From RFSX01 sp964567435 (lineage in GTDB: Bacteria; Bacteroidota; Bacteroidia; Chitinophagales; Saprospiraceae): a stretch of DNA of 64,000 bases. Positions 7,782 through 15,990 of this stretch are shown here, in pieces. Made by a program: the position numbers and the translations under genes. The DNA lies in the NCBI GenBank assembly GCA_964567435.1, contig CAZMMQ010000002.1, positions 72,761 to 136,760 on the forward strand, written 5' to 3'. Position 1 is the stretch's first letter. The number at the start of each line of letters is the position of its first letter. Below the pieces are notes generated by a model. It was not told the origin of the DNA. It made no database searches and saw only the letters and a program-made list of their open reading frames with translations.

Positions 7782-9326
7782 ATGGCAGATAAGAATATAC
7801 ATTACGACTACATAGTTATTGGAAGTGGATTTGGTGGATGCATGACAGCTAAAAAATTGGTTGATGCGGGCAAAAAAGTCTTGATGATTGAGCGCGGGAG
7901 TTGGGTCAAGAGAGGACCTCATAATTGGGGCAAAAGAGCCTCGCTTGATCTCACACCACACTATGATAAGACACTTCCATATGAAGTTGTCAAAGGAGGA
8001 AATAAAAAGCAAATGGGAGTCTACGCCTGTGTTGGAGGACCTTCAGTGTTCTACGGTGGTGTCTCGTTCAGATTTAGAGAAGATGACTTTAGACCTGGTA
8101 AAGAAATTATCACTGACTCCGATGCAGAATGGCCAATCGGCTATGATGATCTTGAGCCGTATTATACAGAAGCAGAGGAATTACTTGGTATAGCTGGAGA
8201 ATCCAATGTAGACCCTACTGAACCCAGACGGACAAAACCATTTCCACAGAATCCAGCCCCTTTGGCTGACATATCCAAAAAACTACGAAATGCAGCAGAA
8301 TCGCTTTCTCTTAACCCCTGCTCGCTTCCGTTGGCTATTAACCATCAAAATGATAAACGTCAATGTCAGTTGTGCACAACCTGTGATACCTTTGCCTGTG
8401 CCATTAATGCAAAGAATGATCTAGCGACAGTGATGATTCCTGAGCTACAGCAAAAAGGAATGACCTTACTGGATGAATGTATCGTCAATAATCTTGTATC
8501 TAAAGATGGGCACATAGAAGCCGTTTCCTATTATGACAAAAAAAACCAAGAGAATAGAATGGCAACTGGAGGTCATGTCATCCTTTCTGCAGGTGCATTA
8601 GGTTCTCCTCACATTCTCTTATCCTCTGGACTAAATACACTAAATCCTGGTGGTCATATTATAGGCCGCTATCTGATGCGTCATGTCAATGCCATCATCT
8701 TTGGCATATATCCTGGCACTGCAGATAAGCAAGGACGGTTCCACAAAGAAATATGCATCATGGATTTTTATTTCGGTCATAAAGACATTCCTGAGATCGA
8801 TGGTAAGGTGGGTAGTCTTCAACAGATATCAACGCCACCTCCTGGTTTGGTCGAAAATGAAGTTCCAGGGCCTCTTGGAAAACTTGCTGGAAAACTTGTC
8901 AAACCTTTGACAGGACTGCTCGCCATTGCAGAAGACCAGCCTCAGTATAATAACTATATAACAATTGATAAAAGTAAGACTGGATTATATGGCTTACCTG
9001 TTGCAGAAGTGTCCCATACTTACTCAGATAGGGATACGCAGGCAGTAAATGCACTTGCAAAACAAGCCAAAAAAATCCTACGCAAGGCTGGAGCTATATT
9101 TTATTACACACATCATATAAGAACGTTCTCACATTCTGCTGGAACTGTCAGAATGGGATTAGATCCAAAAAAATCTGTCTTAGATAAGTATTGCAATTTC
9201 CGAGGAATAGATAATCTGAGTGTCGTAGATGCCTCATTTATGCCCACATCGGCAGCGGTCAACCCCAGTTTGACCATAAGTGCCAATGCATTAAGAGTTG
9301 GGGATTACTTACTATCAGCAACTTAG
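7782..9326 (+). CDS. GMC-family FAD-dependent oxidoreductase
   Basis: The N-terminal G-S-G-F-G-G (14-19) binds the ADP part of FAD. The C-terminal H-S-A-G-T-V-R-M-G block and N-P-S-L-T-I-S-A-N-A carry the His and Asn of the GMC active site. The 514-residue protein has a Cys cluster C-x2-C-x2-C-x4-C (195, 198, 201, 206) in the substrate domain, as in some bacterial sugar or sterol dehydrogenases, which may bind metal. There is no signal peptide. The substrate cannot be read from the sequence, and no cytochrome or gamma subunit gene adjoins it. Confidence 0.85.
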   Translation: MADKNIHYDYIVIGSGFGGCMTAKKLVDAGKKVLMIERGSWVKRGPHNWGKRASLDLTPHYDKTLPYEVVKGGNKKQMGVYACVGGPSVFYGGVSFRFREDDFRPGKEIITDSDAEWPIGYDDLEPYYTEAEELLGIAGESNVDPTEPRRTKPFPQNPAPLADISKKLRNAAESLSLNPCSLPLAINHQNDKRQCQLCTTCDTFACAINAKNDLATVMIPELQQKGMTLLDECIVNNLVSKDGHIEAVSYYDKKNQENRMATGGHVILSAGALGSPHILLSSGLNTLNPGGHIIGRYLMRHVNAIIFGIYPGTADKQGRFHKEICIMDFYFGHKDIPEIDGKVGSLQQISTPPPGLVENEVPGPLGKLAGKLVKPLTGLLAIAEDQPQYNNYITIDKSKTGLYGLPVAEVSHTYSDRDTQAVNALAKQAKKILRKAGAIFYYTHHIRTFSHSAGTVRMGLDPKKSVLDKYCNFRGIDNLSVVDASFMPTSAAVNPSLTISANALRVGDYLLSAT

Positions 9327-9386
9327 TTTCAGAATCAGTTCTCAGGTCATAAAAATGACAACTAGCATACTATTTAAATCTACAAA

Positions 9387-9475
9387 TGTCCTAAGTGTAG
9401 TGTCAATGTAGGTAGTACCACGGAGCGCTGTAGTGTGCCTTTCTCCGTGGGACAGAGGAAGTTTAGTGTCCTAAG
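9387..9475. repeat. Hairpin segment flanked by 9-bp direct repeats
   Basis: In the intergenic region after the GMC gene, TGTCCTAAG occurs at 9387-9395 and again at 9467-9475, exactly 80 bases apart. Between them a perfect 8-bp inverted repeat, CCACGGAG (9418-9425) and CTCCGTGG (9443-9450), extends by two more pairs past one mismatch. The heptamer GTAGTGT also recurs inside. The segment is visibly richer in G and C than its surroundings. It could be a small non-autonomous mobile element or REP-like unit with a 9-bp target duplication, or a structured RNA. Confidence 0.4.
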
Positions 9476-9496
9476 AATACAAAAACCTCAGTAGAT

Positions 9497-9856
9497 ATGA
9501 AAACAATACTATTCACACTGTTTATGACGATCCTCACGGTATCTACTCTTTATTCTTCAAGTCGACCGGAAGTATTATTATCATCTCCGGATATAGAGGT
9601 TATCACTGTAGAATCATTGGCGATATTTAAGTCCACCAACTTCGATTATCAAACTGAAAATCTCATTTTTGAAACAAATGAAAATATCTCATTCATCCAA
9701 ATATTTAATAAAGACAACGAACTGCAATTCCAATTACCGATTAAGTCAACCAATGTTCAGATCAATAAAAATCTATTTGAAGTAGGAGATTACAAAATTG
9801 GATTTATGCTTAACGGAGATAGTAAGGTCCATTTCACAAAGGTTATAATCAAATAA
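9497..9856 (+). CDS. Small secreted protein with a C-terminal beta-sandwich-like domain
   Basis: The 119-residue product begins with a signal peptide (about 1-20). The C-terminal half alternates short hydrophobic strands with turns and ends in a pattern of G-D-Y-K-I-G-F and then a final V-I-I-K strand. This resembles the small beta-domains found at the ends of Bacteroidota secreted proteins, including T9SS sorting domains, but the match is too weak for a family call. A strong terminator follows 49 bases downstream, so it is probably a single-gene unit. Confidence 0.6.
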   Translation: MKTILFTLFMTILTVSTLYSSSRPEVLLSSPDIEVITVESLAIFKSTNFDYQTENLIFETNENISFIQIFNKDNELQFQLPIKSTNVQINKNLFEVGDYKIGFMLNGDSKVHFTKVIIK

Positions 9857-9905
9857 TAAGAAACACAAAACTTATAATTTAAGTGAGAAGAATTAGTCAC
9901 TCTTC

Positions 9906-9943
9906 AAGGAACAGCCACCTAGAAATTTGAGGCTGTTCCTTTT
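9906..9943 (+). terminator. Intrinsic terminator after the small secreted protein gene
   Basis: AAGGAACAGCC at 9906-9916 pairs perfectly with GGCTGTTCCTT at 9931-9941 (11-bp stem, 14-base loop), and the T run continues to 9943. Confidence 0.85.
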
Positions 9944-9990
9944 ATAATATATTAACAAATTCACGTATGTCAATTTTATATATTTGAGAT

Positions 9991-11376
9991 ATGAATCAGA
10001 TTATCAAATTTTTAGGTTTATTCGGATTAGTCTTTATCTTTTCCTGCGGGACAGGGGATGAAGAATTGGACTGCCCTGAATTAGGACTCAATTATGGAGA
10101 TCTATGTGTATTTTCCTTTACTGACAGAGAAGAGCCTGAGGGAATAGTTAGTGACGATTGTGAGTGCATATCTGAAGATATCGATTTACAGGATGAAAGA
10201 GATGAGGAGGAGCACAATGAGGATGAAAGTGAAGGAAGAGGAGAATGCTTTGAATTGGTATACCCTGTAAGTTTATTCTTACCAGACGGGACCTCTGAGA
10301 ATGCTGATAACGAAGATGAATTAGAAATTATATTTAATGACTGGGAAGAGGCAAATCCAAATTCTGATCAAGAACCTGAATTCATCTACCCAATACAAGT
10401 TATCCTTTACGATAATGACGAAATTGTAGATGTCCCTTCAGAGGAAGGATTAGAAAGAATATATAACCAATGCGAAAATGAAGTGGATGATATTGATGAT
10501 GACATTGATGGAGGGGAATGTTTCAGTCTCGTCTATCCATTAGAGGTTCTATTACCTAATGGAGGTACTGAGGTGGCTGAAGATGAAGAGGGTTTGGAAA
10601 CTATATATGAAAAATGGTTTGAAGTTAACCCTAACTCAAATCAAGAACCTCAGTTGGTTTTCCCAGTACAGGTTATTTTCGAAACAGCAGACAGATCAAT
10701 AGAGGTTAACTCTGATGAAGAATTAGAAAGGTTATATAGCCGCTGTAACGATGAAGGGAATGATGATGAATATGATTGCTTTGAGTTTGTCTATCCAATT
10801 GGTGTGACCTTACCAGATGGTATGATTATTAGAAGTCCTGACCATGAGTCTCTAGAAGCGCTCTATGAGAGATGGGCTAATGCCAATCCTAATTCCGATG
10901 AAGAGCCTACCCTTATATTCCCTTTACAAATCCTATTTAGAGACAGTGATATACCTATAGACATAGACTCAGAAGCTACCCTAGAGAGAGCTTTTGAAAG
11001 GTGTGAACTTAATGATGATAAAGAAGATTGCTTTGACTTAGTGTTTCCAGTTGGCATTTCGTTACCAAATGGTACAGAGGTTAGAGCAGAAGATGAGGAT
11101 TCATTGGAAAGAATATATGAAAGATGGTTCACCGCCTATCCAGATTCGCAAAAAGAACCAAGTCTTCTCTTCCCTATCCAAATTATCATTGATGGAGTGG
11201 ATAGTCCAGTTGTTGTGTCATCAGATGAAGACCTAGACAGAATCTATGAACGATGTGAAAATAGTACTGGAGGAAATGAAATTGATTGTCCTGAGTTAGG
11301 AGGTGATATTGGAGATCGTTGTAGATTAGATGATGGCACAGCAGGTACAATCACAATAGAATGTACTTGCGAATAA
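9991..11376 (+). CDS. Acidic lipoprotein with four tandem 76-residue modules, unknown function
   Basis: A lipoprotein signal ends at F-S-C (Cys19). Four modules follow, each bounded by Cys: 86-161, 177-252, 263-338 and 347-422. The Cys-to-Cys spacing is exactly 75 residues in all four. Each module has two related halves: Y-P-V-x-L-x-L-P-D-G ... L-E-x-I-Y-E-x-W, then N-P-N-S-x-x-E-P, then F-P-I-Q-V-I ... L-E-R-I-Y-E-R-C. The array is bracketed by two copies of a small Cys motif (D-C-P-E-L-G, Cys28/Cys39 and Cys433/Cys444, each pair 11 apart, followed by C-x-C). The protein is very rich in Asp and Glu. It should be anchored in the cell envelope; binding of cations or partners is only a guess. 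Confidence 0.85.
   Translation: MNQIIKFLGLFGLVFIFSCGTGDEELDCPELGLNYGDLCVFSFTDREEPEGIVSDDCECISEDIDLQDERDEEEHNEDESEGRGECFELVYPVSLFLPDGTSENADNEDELEIIFNDWEEANPNSDQEPEFIYPIQVILYDNDEIVDVPSEEGLERIYNQCENEVDDIDDDIDGGECFSLVYPLEVLLPNGGTEVAEDEEGLETIYEKWFEVNPNSNQEPQLVFPVQVIFETADRSIEVNSDEELERLYSRCNDEGNDDEYDCFEFVYPIGVTLPDGMIIRSPDHESLEALYERWANANPNSDEEPTLIFPLQILFRDSDIPIDIDSEATLERAFERCELNDDKEDCFDLVFPVGISLPNGTEVRAEDEDSLERIYERWFTAYPDSQKEPSLLFPIQIIIDGVDSPVVVSSDEDLDRIYERCENSTGGNEIDCPELGGDIGDRCRLDDGTAGTITIECTCE
10246..11256 (+). repeat. Four tandem coding repeats (modules of 228 bases) within the acidic lipoprotein gene
   Basis: The modules are at 10246-10473, 10519-10746, 10777-11004 and 11029-11256. All are 228 bases long and are separated by Asp/Glu-rich linkers of different length (45, 30 and 24 bases). 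They are similar in protein sequence but clearly diverged in DNA, so the duplication is old and the fixed length is under selection. Confidence 0.85.
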
Positions 11377-11406
11377 TTAATTAAAAAAAGATATCTAGAT
11401 ATATTC

Positions 11407-11439
11407 AGCAGCTAATTCTATTGAATTGGCTGCTTTCTT
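11407..11439 (+). terminator. Intrinsic terminator after the acidic repeat lipoprotein gene
   Basis: AGCAGCTAATTC (11407-11418) pairs with GAATTGGCTGCT (11423-11434) over 12 pairs including one G-T, with a four-base loop and a T-rich tail. Confidence 0.8.
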
Positions 11440-11523
11440 ATTAGGCCACATTCAAAAACATTGGATACTATTAGTTATGCCATTTCATTTTTGATAATTT
11501 GGACAAACTAAAATCCAAGTCTA

Positions 11524-12510
11524 TTGATATCATACAAACCTTATCCCAAGGACAAAACACTAACTCTCGCATTTTTAGGCTGTGGAAACATTGTCCATTC
11601 TCATGTCAAATCAATACGTTGGGCTGATAAACAAGTTAATTTGTGCTTTGCAAGTAGAAGCAAGGATAAAGCGTCTCTATATGCCTCAAAGCATAGAGGA
11701 AGCTTAGCCTTTGGCTCTTATGAGGAGGCTATAACGCATCCAGATATAGACATAATTTTTATCACAACTCCACCCAAGCATCACTATGACCTTGCTCATA
11801 AGGCGATATTAAACGATAAGCATGTCATAGTCGAAAAGCCTCCTTTCTTTTCATCAAAGCATATAGAAGAATTGGGTTCTCTTGCAGATAGCAAGGGCTT
11901 ACAACTACTGATATCTGAAAACTACTTCTATAAACCCATGCGCTATAAAGTGAAAGATGTTCTTGACCATGGCATCATTGGGAAACCACTCTTTATAAAT
12001 CTGGCAGCCACAAAGCTGCAGAAGAGCAAAGAAGATTGGAGAGAAGATAAGGATCTTACTGGTTTCGGTGCCTTGTTTGAGGGAGGCATTCACTGGATAA
12101 ATTTCATGAACAATTTGGGTTTGGACATAACGCATGTTAGGGGTTTTAGACCCATAGACAATGGTGAACTTGAGAGAAGCATACAAGTCACAGCCAATAC
12201 AAAACAAGGAGCAATCATCAATCTGCAGTATTCTTGGGAAGTAAATACAATGTTCTATGGTTTAAGGCTATCTAAAATATTGGGTACTGAGGGATCAATT
12301 ACCTTTGAGTCCAACGGTGTCTTGCTTTTAGCAAGAGGCAACAAAAAGAAAATCAGTTTCCCTGGCTTGTCCAAGATTACAGGTTTCAAACCGATGTTCA
12401 AAGATTTTTTTGTTTCTTTGCGAGCCGGTAAACAACCAGAATTGACATACCAAATGGCTCAAAAAGATTTGGAAATAATTGAGGAAGCCTACCGCTCATT
12501 AGAAAAATAA
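11524..12510 (+). CDS. Gfo/Idh/MocA-family NAD(P)-dependent oxidoreductase
   Basis: The 328-residue protein has the N-terminal Rossmann motif L-G-C-G-N-I (18-23) and the family's E-K-P-P (104-107), whose Lys takes part in catalysis. The C-terminal alpha/beta domain contains G-G-I-H-W-I-N with the expected His. Members oxidise or reduce sugars and related polyols; the substrate cannot be inferred. There is no ATG before the Rossmann fold, so the TTG at 11524 is taken as the start. The next gene begins 14 bases after the stop, so the two form an operon. Confidence 0.82.
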   Translation: MISYKPYPKDKTLTLAFLGCGNIVHSHVKSIRWADKQVNLCFASRSKDKASLYASKHRGSLAFGSYEEAITHPDIDIIFITTPPKHHYDLAHKAILNDKHVIVEKPPFFSSKHIEELGSLADSKGLQLLISENYFYKPMRYKVKDVLDHGIIGKPLFINLAATKLQKSKEDWREDKDLTGFGALFEGGIHWINFMNNLGLDITHVRGFRPIDNGELERSIQVTANTKQGAIINLQYSWEVNTMFYGLRLSKILGTEGSITFESNGVLLLARGNKKKISFPGLSKITGFKPMFKDFFVSLRAGKQPELTYQMAQKDLEIIEEAYRSLEK

Positions 12511-12524
12511 TAAGACGAAAAAGC

Positions 12525-13358
12525 ATGCAACTACTCATAGCGATAATAACCGGATTGGCAGTAGGATTACATAATGCCACCTGGGGAATGTATAAAGATG
12601 CACCGCATGAGGGATTCACGTGGTCGACTTATTTTAGATCTGTAGTTGCTGGTGCAATCTTTGCACCCTTAGTTACCAACTACTTCAATCTAGACCTCAG
12701 TATTTTTGCTAATATCATAACCTTATTTGGAAGTACCTATGCATTGGAAAGAGTAACGATGGAAGTCTATAAAACTTTCATCAGAAAACAAGATCAAAGC
12801 AAATACTTCATCCCAATGCAGTTGTCTGTGTTTGGCAAGCCAGTAAAAAGCTATGGTGCCAGATTACTTGTAGGCGCAGCTTATGTAGGTATCATCTTTG
12901 CTCTAACCTTCGGACTCATGAAACTTAATGCTAGCTATCATGCTGGTTCATTAGGTTGGTCAAAGTGGCTTATACTATTACCATGTTCTGTATTTGGATG
13001 GGTCTCTGCCTTTGGAGGCGCTTGGAAGGATGCACCTGTAGAAGGTTTTGAAACATTTAAATTTTTTAGATCTCCAGGAGTCGCATACTTCTATGCTTTT
13101 GTGGCTAGTTTGTTTACTGATCATCTAGTGCTCATCACTATGTGTAGCATAGGATTTACCATAATGAGTATAGAAACATATAAGACCTTCTTCTTCTTGG
13201 ACAGACCTAGAGGAAAATTTCAAGGGATGCCAATTTCCCATCCTGAATGGTTGACCAAGCGAAAAAAGTTTGTTCCATTATATGTGACTATTTGGGTGGC
13301 TGTGCTATTAATTGGTGTGCTAGGATTTATGGGAGAGCATAGCTCTCTATGGTCATAA
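12525..13358 (+). CDS. Internally duplicated integral membrane protein with K-D-A-P-x-E-G-F motifs
   Basis: The 277-residue protein has about six or seven membrane helices and consists of two similar halves. The first carries W-G-M-Y-K-D-A-P-H-E-G-F (20-31), F-R-S (37-39) and E-V-Y-K-T-F (80-85). The second carries G-A-W-K-D-A-P-V-E-G-F (165-175), F-R-S (181-183) and E-T-Y-K-T-F (217-222). Conserved Lys, Asp and Glu next to membrane helices suggest a functional site in each half, as in duplicated transporters or membrane enzymes. I do not recognise the family. It lies between an oxidoreductase and a pseudouridine synthase gene, with gaps of 14 and 3 bases. Confidence 0.75.
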   Translation: MQLLIAIITGLAVGLHNATWGMYKDAPHEGFTWSTYFRSVVAGAIFAPLVTNYFNLDLSIFANIITLFGSTYALERVTMEVYKTFIRKQDQSKYFIPMQLSVFGKPVKSYGARLLVGAAYVGIIFALTFGLMKLNASYHAGSLGWSKWLILLPCSVFGWVSAFGGAWKDAPVEGFETFKFFRSPGVAYFYAFVASLFTDHLVLITMCSIGFTIMSIETYKTFFFLDRPRGKFQGMPISHPEWLTKRKKFVPLYVTIWVAVLLIGVLGFMGEHSSLWS

Positions 13359-13361
13359 CTG

Positions 13362-14057
13362 GTGGCTTCTCCAACATTAGAAATCATCTATGATGATTAT
13401 AACCTCATCGCTATCAACAAACCACATGGTCTTCTTGTCCATAGAACAAAGATTGCCAATGATGCCACAGAGTTTGCAGTGCAGTTACTCCGAGACCAAA
13501 TCGGACAACGTGTCTACCCTACTCATAGACTAGATAGAAAAACCTCTGGGGTTCTGCTCTTTGCAAAATCTAAGGAGGCCAATAGCCAAATGCAACAACG
13601 ATTCCTCCACAAAAAAGTAATTAAAACTTATCATGCCATAGTCAGGGGATTTGTGCCTTTAGATGGCTCTATCGATTATGCCTTAAAGGACGATTCAAAT
13701 AAATCAAAGGAGGCTGTAACACATTACAAAAAGCTGGAGCAATACGAGCTCAATCTACCCTTCGGCAAACATGAAACTTCTAGGTATAGCCTGGTAGAAC
13801 TGACTCCAGAGACAGGTAGGTATCACCAACTTAGAAAACATATGGCGCACATCTTCCACCCTATCATCGGTGACCGTCCTCATGGCTGCAATAAGCAAAA
13901 CAGACTATGGAAAGAAAAATACGGGATGGATAAGATGTTATTGCATGCACTTAGATTAGAATTTACTGATGCAGAGAACAACCCAATAATTATAGAGGCT
14001 GAAAAAAGTAAAATCTTTAAAAGTGTCTTGGCTATGCTGCCTACCGATTCTGTATAA
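13362..14057 (+). CDS. RluA-family pseudouridine synthase (TruC-like)
   Basis: The catalytic block H-R-L-D-R-K-T-S-G spans 55-63 with Asp58 as the nucleophile, and Y-H-Q-L-R-K-H-M appears later as expected for the RluA group. At 231 residues it lacks an S4 domain, like TruC, which modifies U65 of tRNAs; the exact target is inferred only from size and layout. The start is a GTG at 13362, three bases after the stop of the membrane protein gene, so it closes a three-gene operon. Confidence 0.82.
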   Translation: MASPTLEIIYDDYNLIAINKPHGLLVHRTKIANDATEFAVQLLRDQIGQRVYPTHRLDRKTSGVLLFAKSKEANSQMQQRFLHKKVIKTYHAIVRGFVPLDGSIDYALKDDSNKSKEAVTHYKKLEQYELNLPFGKHETSRYSLVELTPETGRYHQLRKHMAHIFHPIIGDRPHGCNKQNRLWKEKYGMDKMLLHALRLEFTDAENNPIIIEAEKSKIFKSVLAMLPTDSV

Positions 14058-14143
14058 GTGCCAAAATATTAACTTCTCTTTACTAATTATCTCCAGCAGA
14101 GCGAAACGAAATTGACATTTAGTCCAGTGAGTTAATCACTCTA

Positions 14144-15112
14144 TCAGCTCAACTCCACCCTCTTCTCCAGCACCTTGGCTTTCTCAAAGGCTACAGCCAG
14201 CTTGATATTCTCTACGGCATTTTTGGTTTTTAGTCGACGTTTTTCTTTACCGAGTATAGCCTGGGTAAAATGGTGGAGTTGTAGGTACTCAGGAAAAATG
14301 AAGCCATGATAGTCTTCGCGAAACACGTCTATTTTATCACCACTGTCTTTGTAGATTTTGAAAGATCTGTGATTCGTATTGGAGATGATTATTTGGCCTT
14401 TGTTGCCATAGATATTTATGTAACTCTGTTCTTTTTGGATGGTCGGCTGAGTTATGAGACTTACACTGATACCCTTAGCGGTAGTTGCTTCACACTTTAC
14501 CGTATTATTGATAACTGATACATCTACCTGAGCAAAAGTATCATCCAGCAGCCAGTGACAAAGATCTATTTCGTCCAAGGCTGTATCTAGAAATATGCTG
14601 CCACTTTTCTGAGAGTATTTTCTATTCATTCCTTTGAAAAAAGAGGAATCCAAACTTATATGATTGATAACGCCGATATCTCCTATGGCTATAGTCTTCT
14701 TTACAGTTTTGAGCAGGTTATCAAATCTTACTTGTGAAGAGACCATCACGACCTGGCTAGGCCGAGAATCTCCCGCCTTATGGACAGCTTCTGCATCTTC
14801 TACATTCAGTGCAATAGGGTCTGCCATAAATAAATGCTTGCCCGCTTCTAAGGCTTGGATAGCAAGATGGGGTCGCTGCTGTGCATTACCGAAAATGCAA
14901 AGGGCATCTATATCGTGATTCTCTATTAGGGATCGCTCGTCGGAATAAACATATTCTAGAGACAAATCATTTTTTGCAAAAAGCAATTCTTTCTGTGTTC
15001 GCCCAGCTGCGCCTATGAGGCTGAGGTCTTTGATGTGTTCTTTTAGCAAGGTCGCGTATTCCTTACCGAGCTCGTCCAGTCCTAGTATCCCTGCCTTTAC
15101 CTGATACAGCAT
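14144..15112 (-). CDS. Gfo/Idh/MocA-family oxidoreductase (inositol dehydrogenase-like)
   Basis: The 322-residue protein has the N-terminal nucleotide-binding fold (G-I-L-G-L-D-E-L-G), although the usual last Gly of the motif is displaced. The expected E-K-P is replaced by M-A-D-P-I-A-L (95-101), so the catalytic Lys of the canonical motif is missing. L-D-T-A-L-D-E-I-D-L-C-H-W matches the downstream D-x-G-x-H-x-x-D-x-x-x-W region only in part. It may be a divergent enzyme or a non-catalytic homologue. It is translationally coupled to lipA: the lipA stop and this ATG share one base (TAATG). Confidence 0.78.
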   Translation of the reverse strand: MLYQVKAGILGLDELGKEYATLLKEHIKDLSLIGAAGRTQKELLFAKNDLSLEYVYSDERSLIENHDIDALCIFGNAQQRPHLAIQALEAGKHLFMADPIALNVEDAEAVHKAGDSRPSQVVMVSSQVRFDNLLKTVKKTIAIGDIGVINHISLDSSFFKGMNRKYSQKSGSIFLDTALDEIDLCHWLLDDTFAQVDVSVINNTVKCEATTAKGISVSLITQPTIQKEQSYINIYGNKGQIIISNTNHRSFKIYKDSGDKIDVFREDYHGFIFPEYLQLHHFTQAILGKEKRRLKTKNAVENIKLAVAFEKAKVLEKRVELS

Positions 15113-15984
15113 TAGAGATGTCTTTCGGCGTGGTAACTAGATCTTACCAGAGGACCACTTTCTACAAAGTCTATTCCCATCTTCAGGCCTTCTTCTTTAT
15201 AATAGGCAAAGACGTCAGGATGAATGTACTCTTCTACTGCCAAGTGCATTTTGGTGGGCTGCAGATATTGGCCTATAGTCACCACATCACAGCCGTGGTC
15301 ATGCAAGTTCTGCATGGTTTCTAAGACTTCTTCTTTGGTCTCCCCTAGTCCTACCATAAAGCCTGACTTGGTTCTCTTACCTTTATCTTTTGTTCTCTGT
15401 ATTTGTTCTAGAGAACGATCATACTTGGCCTGTGGTCTAACTTTTCGATATAGTCGTGGGACGGTTTCCATATTATGAGAGACCACTTCTTGTCCACCTT
15501 CTATCATTCTCTCCAGTGCATCCCAATTAGCTCTCACATCAGGAATAAGTGTTTCTATGGTTGTGGATGGTGATTGTTCTTTGGTTTGGACAACAGTCTG
15601 ATACCAGATTTCAGCACCACGGTCTTTCAGCTCATCTCTATTTACAGAGGTAATAACTGCGTGCTTGACTTGCATCAGTTTTATGGCTTCTGCTACTCTA
15701 CGTGGTTCATCTTCATCATACTCAGGTGGTCGACCTGTCTTTACTGCACAGAAAGAGCAACTTCGTGTGCATACATCACCGAGGATCATAAATGTAGCTG
15801 TTCCTGCACCCCAGCATTCGCCCATATTGGGACAATTGCCGCTTTGGCATATAGTATGGAGTTTGTACTCGTCCACAAGTCTACGGACCCTCTTATAGTC
15901 TTCACCGATGGGCAACTTAACTCTGAGCCAATCCGGTTTCTTCTCACGCTTTGGCTTCTTCTGTACTATCGGTAACTCGAGCAT
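15112..15984 (-). CDS. lipA: Lipoyl synthase
   Basis: LipA inserts two sulfur atoms into protein-bound octanoyl groups using radical SAM chemistry. Both iron-sulfur cluster motifs are complete: C-x4-C-x5-C (46, 51, 57) for the auxiliary cluster and C-x3-C-x2-C (72, 76, 79) for the SAM cluster. The C-terminal R-S-S-Y-H-A (281-286), which helps ligate the auxiliary cluster, is also present. The 290-residue length is normal. No lipB or pyruvate dehydrogenase gene adjoins it; the coupled downstream gene is a dehydrogenase-like protein. Confidence 0.96.
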   Translation of the reverse strand: MLELPIVQKKPKREKKPDWLRVKLPIGEDYKRVRRLVDEYKLHTICQSGNCPNMGECWGAGTATFMILGDVCTRSCSFCAVKTGRPPEYDEDEPRRVAEAIKLMQVKHAVITSVNRDELKDRGAEIWYQTVVQTKEQSPSTTIETLIPDVRANWDALERMIEGGQEVVSHNMETVPRLYRKVRPQAKYDRSLEQIQRTKDKGKRTKSGFMVGLGETKEEVLETMQNLHDHGCDVVTIGQYLQPTKMHLAVEEYIHPDVFAYYKEEGLKMGIDFVESGPLVRSSYHAERHL

Positions 15985-15990
15985 ATGCTA

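Noticed and set aside
9327..9496. CRISPR array or integron attC site in the repeat-bearing intergenic region
   Set aside because: There are only two short direct repeats and no regular repeat-spacer pattern or attC core sequences.
9979..9986. TATATTTG just before the acidic lipoprotein ATG as a promoter
   Set aside because: It lies only four bases before the start codon and has no TTG at the expected distance.
15574..15975. Plus-strand open frame opposite lipA
   Set aside because: Antisense shadow of lipA; its Cys-rich composition comes from the reverse reading of the real gene.
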